A DNA stretch of 7,951 bases from Kiritimatiellia bacterium. Lineage in GTDB: Bacteria > Verrucomicrobiota > Kiritimatiellia > UBA8416 > SLMC01. Of the stretch, positions 6,801 to 7,951 are shown piece by piece. A program made the position numbers and the translations under genes. Position 1 is the first letter of the stretch. Every line of letters begins with the position of its first letter. The stretch covers positions 1 through 7,951 of the forward strand of contig SLMC01000079.1 in NCBI GenBank assembly GCA_007133745.1. Direction: 5' to 3'. The notes beneath the pieces were generated by a model. The model searched no databases. It was not told the origin of the DNA and saw only the letters and a list, made by a program, of their open reading frames with translations.

Positions 6801-7383
6801 TGACATCGGCCAGGCGGATCAGATTGGCTTCGGTATGTTCCAGTTTGCGGATGGCTTCCTGCTTGTCCGTCTTGAATTTCGTGATACCGCTGGCCTGCTC
6901 GAAAATGGCGCGCCGGTCTTCCGGCCGCGAGCTCAGAACCTGGTCGATCCGGCCTTGTTCCATAAGCGAATAGGACGCCGAGCCAAGTCCGGTGTCCATG
7001 AACATGCGCTGAATGTCCTTGAGGCGGCAGGGCGCCTTGTTCAGGAAATATTGGCCTTCGCCGGAGCGGAAGACTCGGCGGGTCACGGTGATTTCGTGGA
7101 AATCCATGTCCGACAGCCCGTCGCACTCGCCGAGCGTCAGGCTCACTTCGGCCATGCCGAGCGGCTTGCGATCGTCCGTGCCGTTGAAGATGCAGTCTTC
7201 CATCTTGGCGCCGCGCAGCGCCTTGGCGCTTTGCTCGCCGATCACCCAGCGCACCGCGTCGGACACGTTGCTTTTGCCGCAGCCGTTGGGGCCGACAATC
7301 GCGGTCAAACCCGGCTCGAATTCCAGCCGGGTTTTATCAGCGAAACTTTTGAAACCGACAATTTCCAAGGATTTGAGATACAT
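3808..7383 (-). CDS. smc: Chromosome segregation ATPase SMC
   Basis: A 1191-aa protein, full length for bacterial SMC, which acts with ScpA and ScpB to compact and segregate chromosomes. The N-terminal head carries MYLKSLEIVGFKSFADKT and Walker A GPNGCGKSN (31-39), with the Q-loop region and FMDTGLGSASYSLMEQGRID following. Long coiled coils occupy about 165-500 and 672-1030, flanking a hinge at about 505-665. The C-terminal head has the signature LSGGERT (1091-1097), Walker B FCLLDELDAALDEAN with Asp1119 and Glu1120, and the final H-loop VITHNRQT. All ATPase motifs are intact. The hinge is unusual: the conserved glycine motif (PGGSMTGG in Bacillus) is replaced by GDGSFEVW (652-659), and a proline-rich loop lies at 587-599. 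The start at 7383 is set by homology (MYLKSLEI) and the promoter at 7426-7454; 66 further upstream open codons would overlap that promoter. The Shine-Dalgarno is weak (GGAG 14 bases away). scpA and scpB are not in the window. Confidence 0.97.
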   Translation of the reverse strand: MYLKSLEIVGFKSFADKTRLEFEPGLTAIVGPNGCGKSNVSDAVRWVIGEQSAKALRGAKMEDCIFNGTDDRKPLGMAEVSLTLGECDGLSDMDFHEITVTRRVFRSGEGQYFLNKAPCRLKDIQRMFMDTGLGSASYSLMEQGRIDQVLSSRPEDRRAIFEQASGITKFKTDKQEAIRKLEHTEANLIRLADVIREVKRQIGSLQRQAGKARRYKDIRTRLRSLDIVAARDRLNTLDQDMSTLEATLTAARADIQKATAEVAEAETETTRLRTVLAQTERKAAAALEAGQHARQKLEHTREMIQVNRDRIAEYRVFSERDSREMQTLTEQAAENRRLSEDLTATIEAKERERLEAEANLRAASRDLEENRARTEEIRAALRHLRDDALKEESLAARLRNQIVEMEASERATLIQREKLLAEKAQLGRVAETYEKRQNAMSGQLETLRTHVLDQDVHLEKIEKERTERFANMQSARQQESQMKSAQAAKWAQIEFLKEAQAAGQGFSPGARLVLDETNPLNIDPARVLGALASMIQAPDTYRIPLQAVLRTWTDAVLVADRAAALDLVSKLRTRDDGAARLLALDGPAPIEPPPGPPPGRRLLDHVTVAEHARPLFERVLGGVYIIDTLDEPPTPVPPHVTLVTNDGVVVRGDGSFEVWKADRQTEDPLSRKHALDAAGQEHRNLEARIQACVEALEQTNAQWTALGQAAEEARRSLTESQRLLAQKEGEWQVVSDEAREARERFQTVSWELSNLPGGPTRDENPEKERIAKEIDTIQTRREALTATLAEQTEALHESENGQSDLQRREADLRVRFSETTQQLDSQRTRHDYMRTRLAEMDAALLGRQENIVSHQKAVQELDELIRKAESQIAELQDKDAQTHTEADALKADGRQQAEELAAMERTLAARRAALDELKSKDTDIEVHLAENRLRRQNLTERVTAAYGISLDQILTEPEPEWDGDKPDMDILETEIAELRTKLDAMGPVNLVAIEELQELEERYAFLTAQEEDLIKAKEHLLEMIRKINLTTSEMFRRTFDQINANFETMFKKLFNGGTAKLVLVNEEDILECGIEMIARPPGKRLQNISLLSGGERTLTAVALLFAIYMCKPSPFCLLDELDAALDEANISRFVKILEDFLKLSQFIVITHNRQTIAAANTLYGVTMPQKGVSKLMSMKFKDFERKATPAP

Positions 7384-7425
7384 ATCAAGACATCCGACTC
7401 CGTTTCCGCGAGAAAAAGAAAAGGC

Positions 7426-7454
7426 TCTATAGCAAAGCGCGTTATCTTTGACAA
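7426..7454 (-). promoter_or_regulatory. Sigma70-type promoter of smc
   Basis: Read on the minus strand, TTGTCA (7454-7449) is followed after exactly 17 bases by TATAGA (7431-7426). Each hexamer differs from the consensus by one base. Transcription would start near 7419, leaving a 5' leader of about 36 bases before the smc ATG at 7383. It would drive smc and the coupled phosphatase gene. It is predicted from sequence only. Confidence 0.7.
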
Positions 7455-7601
7455 CCATAAACGGTCGCCATAAACAGGCCAGATGTTTCTTCGGTGATCG
7501 CCGCGCGAAACGAGTCGGCCGTTGCCCGATCCGGCGCCCGAGATTAAATCGACGGTTGACATACCCGTCCGGTTTTGGCAACTTCCCCGCGACGATTCAA
7601 T

Positions 7602-7637
7602 GGGGACAAATGAAGCGACGGGGACAAATGAAGCGAC
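7602..7637. repeat. Tandem 18-bp direct repeat (two perfect copies)
   Basis: GGGGACAAATGAAGCGAC occurs at 7602-7619 and again, without a gap, at 7620-7637. It lies in the gap between the divergent smc and the membrane-protein gene, outside any gene. GGGGACA-type strings are, as I recall, common parts of intergenic repeats in several environmental bacterial phyla; no transposase is nearby. Confidence 0.8.
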
Positions 7638-7669
7638 ATGGGCGTCCGTGCACGCGTCCGGCCGCGAAA

Positions 7670-7699
7670 CGCTTGCATACCCAACGCTTGCATACCCAA
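7670..7699. repeat. Tandem 15-bp direct repeat (two perfect copies)
   Basis: CGCTTGCATACCCAA occurs at 7670-7684 and immediately again at 7685-7699. The second copy ends inside the likely ribosome-binding site AAGGAG (7698-7703) of the gene starting at 7716. On the minus strand the unit reads TTGGGTATGCAAGCG. It is within the presumed 5' leader of the downstream gene, so copy number could affect its expression. Confidence 0.8.
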
Positions 7700-7715
7700 G
7701 GAGACAGGGTTTGGC

Positions 7716-7951
7716 ATGAGGGGTTGGTCCGCTAAAATCAACAGGCCTCTGATGGCGGTCACGGCAGGGATCGGATTGCTGTATTTCGCCCTGCTGCCTC
7801 GTTTTCTTTATCCGGCGGACCCTTATACTTCGCGGGCCGAGGCGGCGCATTTCGCCATGACCGGGCAATTGGGCATCGATTATTCCTATCGGTCGGAACT
7901 GGGCGGCCTTGTGGCCGAGCGTGGCAGCTACTTCTTTGAAAACGACGGGAA
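7716..7951 (+). CDS. Membrane protein of unknown function, 5' end only
   Basis: Seventy-eight codons are visible before the window ends. The start MRGWSAKINR is basic and followed by one clear hydrophobic helix (PLMAVTAGIGLLYFALLPRFLY, 11-32), consistent with a signal anchor or the first of several membrane helices with the N-terminus inside. The next part, including LGGLVAERGSYFFENDG (62-78), looks extracytoplasmic and aromatic-rich. It is reminiscent of the first loop of large polytopic glycosyltransferase-like (GT39/PMT-style) proteins in environmental genomes, but that is a guess from too little sequence. ATG 7716 has AAGGAG (7698-7703) 12 bases upstream. The 5' leader contains two tandem repeat pairs, and TTGACA at 7556-7561 could be a -35 element, though no good -10 follows it. 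Confidence 0.7.
   Translation, partial: MRGWSAKINRPLMAVTAGIGLLYFALLPRFLYPADPYTSRAEAAHFAMTGQLGIDYSYRSELGGLVAERGSYFFENDG

Noticed and set aside
5759..7126. 455-codon open frame on the minus strand inside smc in another frame
   Set aside because: It overlaps conserved SMC sequence on the same strand; its arginine- and proline-rich composition is typical of a frame-shifted GC-rich gene.
7556..7584. TTGACA at 7556-7561 as the -35 of the right-end gene
   Set aside because: The hexamer is perfect, but the sequence 17 bases further on (CAACTT) is a poor -10, so I did not annotate a promoter.

Overview
The window reads as ordinary chromosomal DNA from a GC-rich bacterium. I place it, with moderate to low confidence, in the PVC group (Kiritimatiellota, Lentisphaerota or Verrucomicrobiota). 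The reasons are a uroporphyrinogen-decarboxylase-like gene start of the type abundant in those genomes, a pyrophosphate-type phosphofructokinase, DciA rather than a DnaC-type loader, and intergenic REP-like hairpins and degenerate 9-nt repeats of a style I associate with that group. The taxonomic call is inference; no rRNA or other decisive marker is present.

Layout: 1-169 (-) is the 5' end of a URO-D-like gene running off the left edge. 170-449 has no gene but holds two inverted-repeat structures. 450-1661 (-) is a PPi-dependent phosphofructokinase. Divergent from it, 1744-2133 (+) is a DciA/DUF721 protein, followed on the same strand by a UPF0316/DUF2179 membrane protein (2230-2820). This pair converges on a leftward pair across a 163-bp gap (2821-2983) filled by a GC hairpin and a long GT/CA inverted repeat. 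The leftward pair is smc (3808-7383) followed by an inositol-monophosphatase-family gene (2984-3811), joined by a 4-bp ATGA overlap. smc has a good sigma70-type promoter at 7426-7454. The 332-bp gap 7384-7715 carries this promoter and two tandem direct-repeat pairs, ahead of the start of a rightward membrane protein gene that runs off the right edge.

Functionally the window mixes chromosome maintenance (SMC for chromosome compaction and segregation; DciA for replicative helicase loading) with central metabolism (reversible PPi-linked glycolysis) and two poorly characterised products. I see no phage, transposase, CRISPR, toxin-antitoxin or defence system. The strongest candidates for a second look are the SMC hinge, which lacks most of the glycines conserved at its dimer interface, and the four or five different small repeat families that occupy almost every larger intergenic gap.
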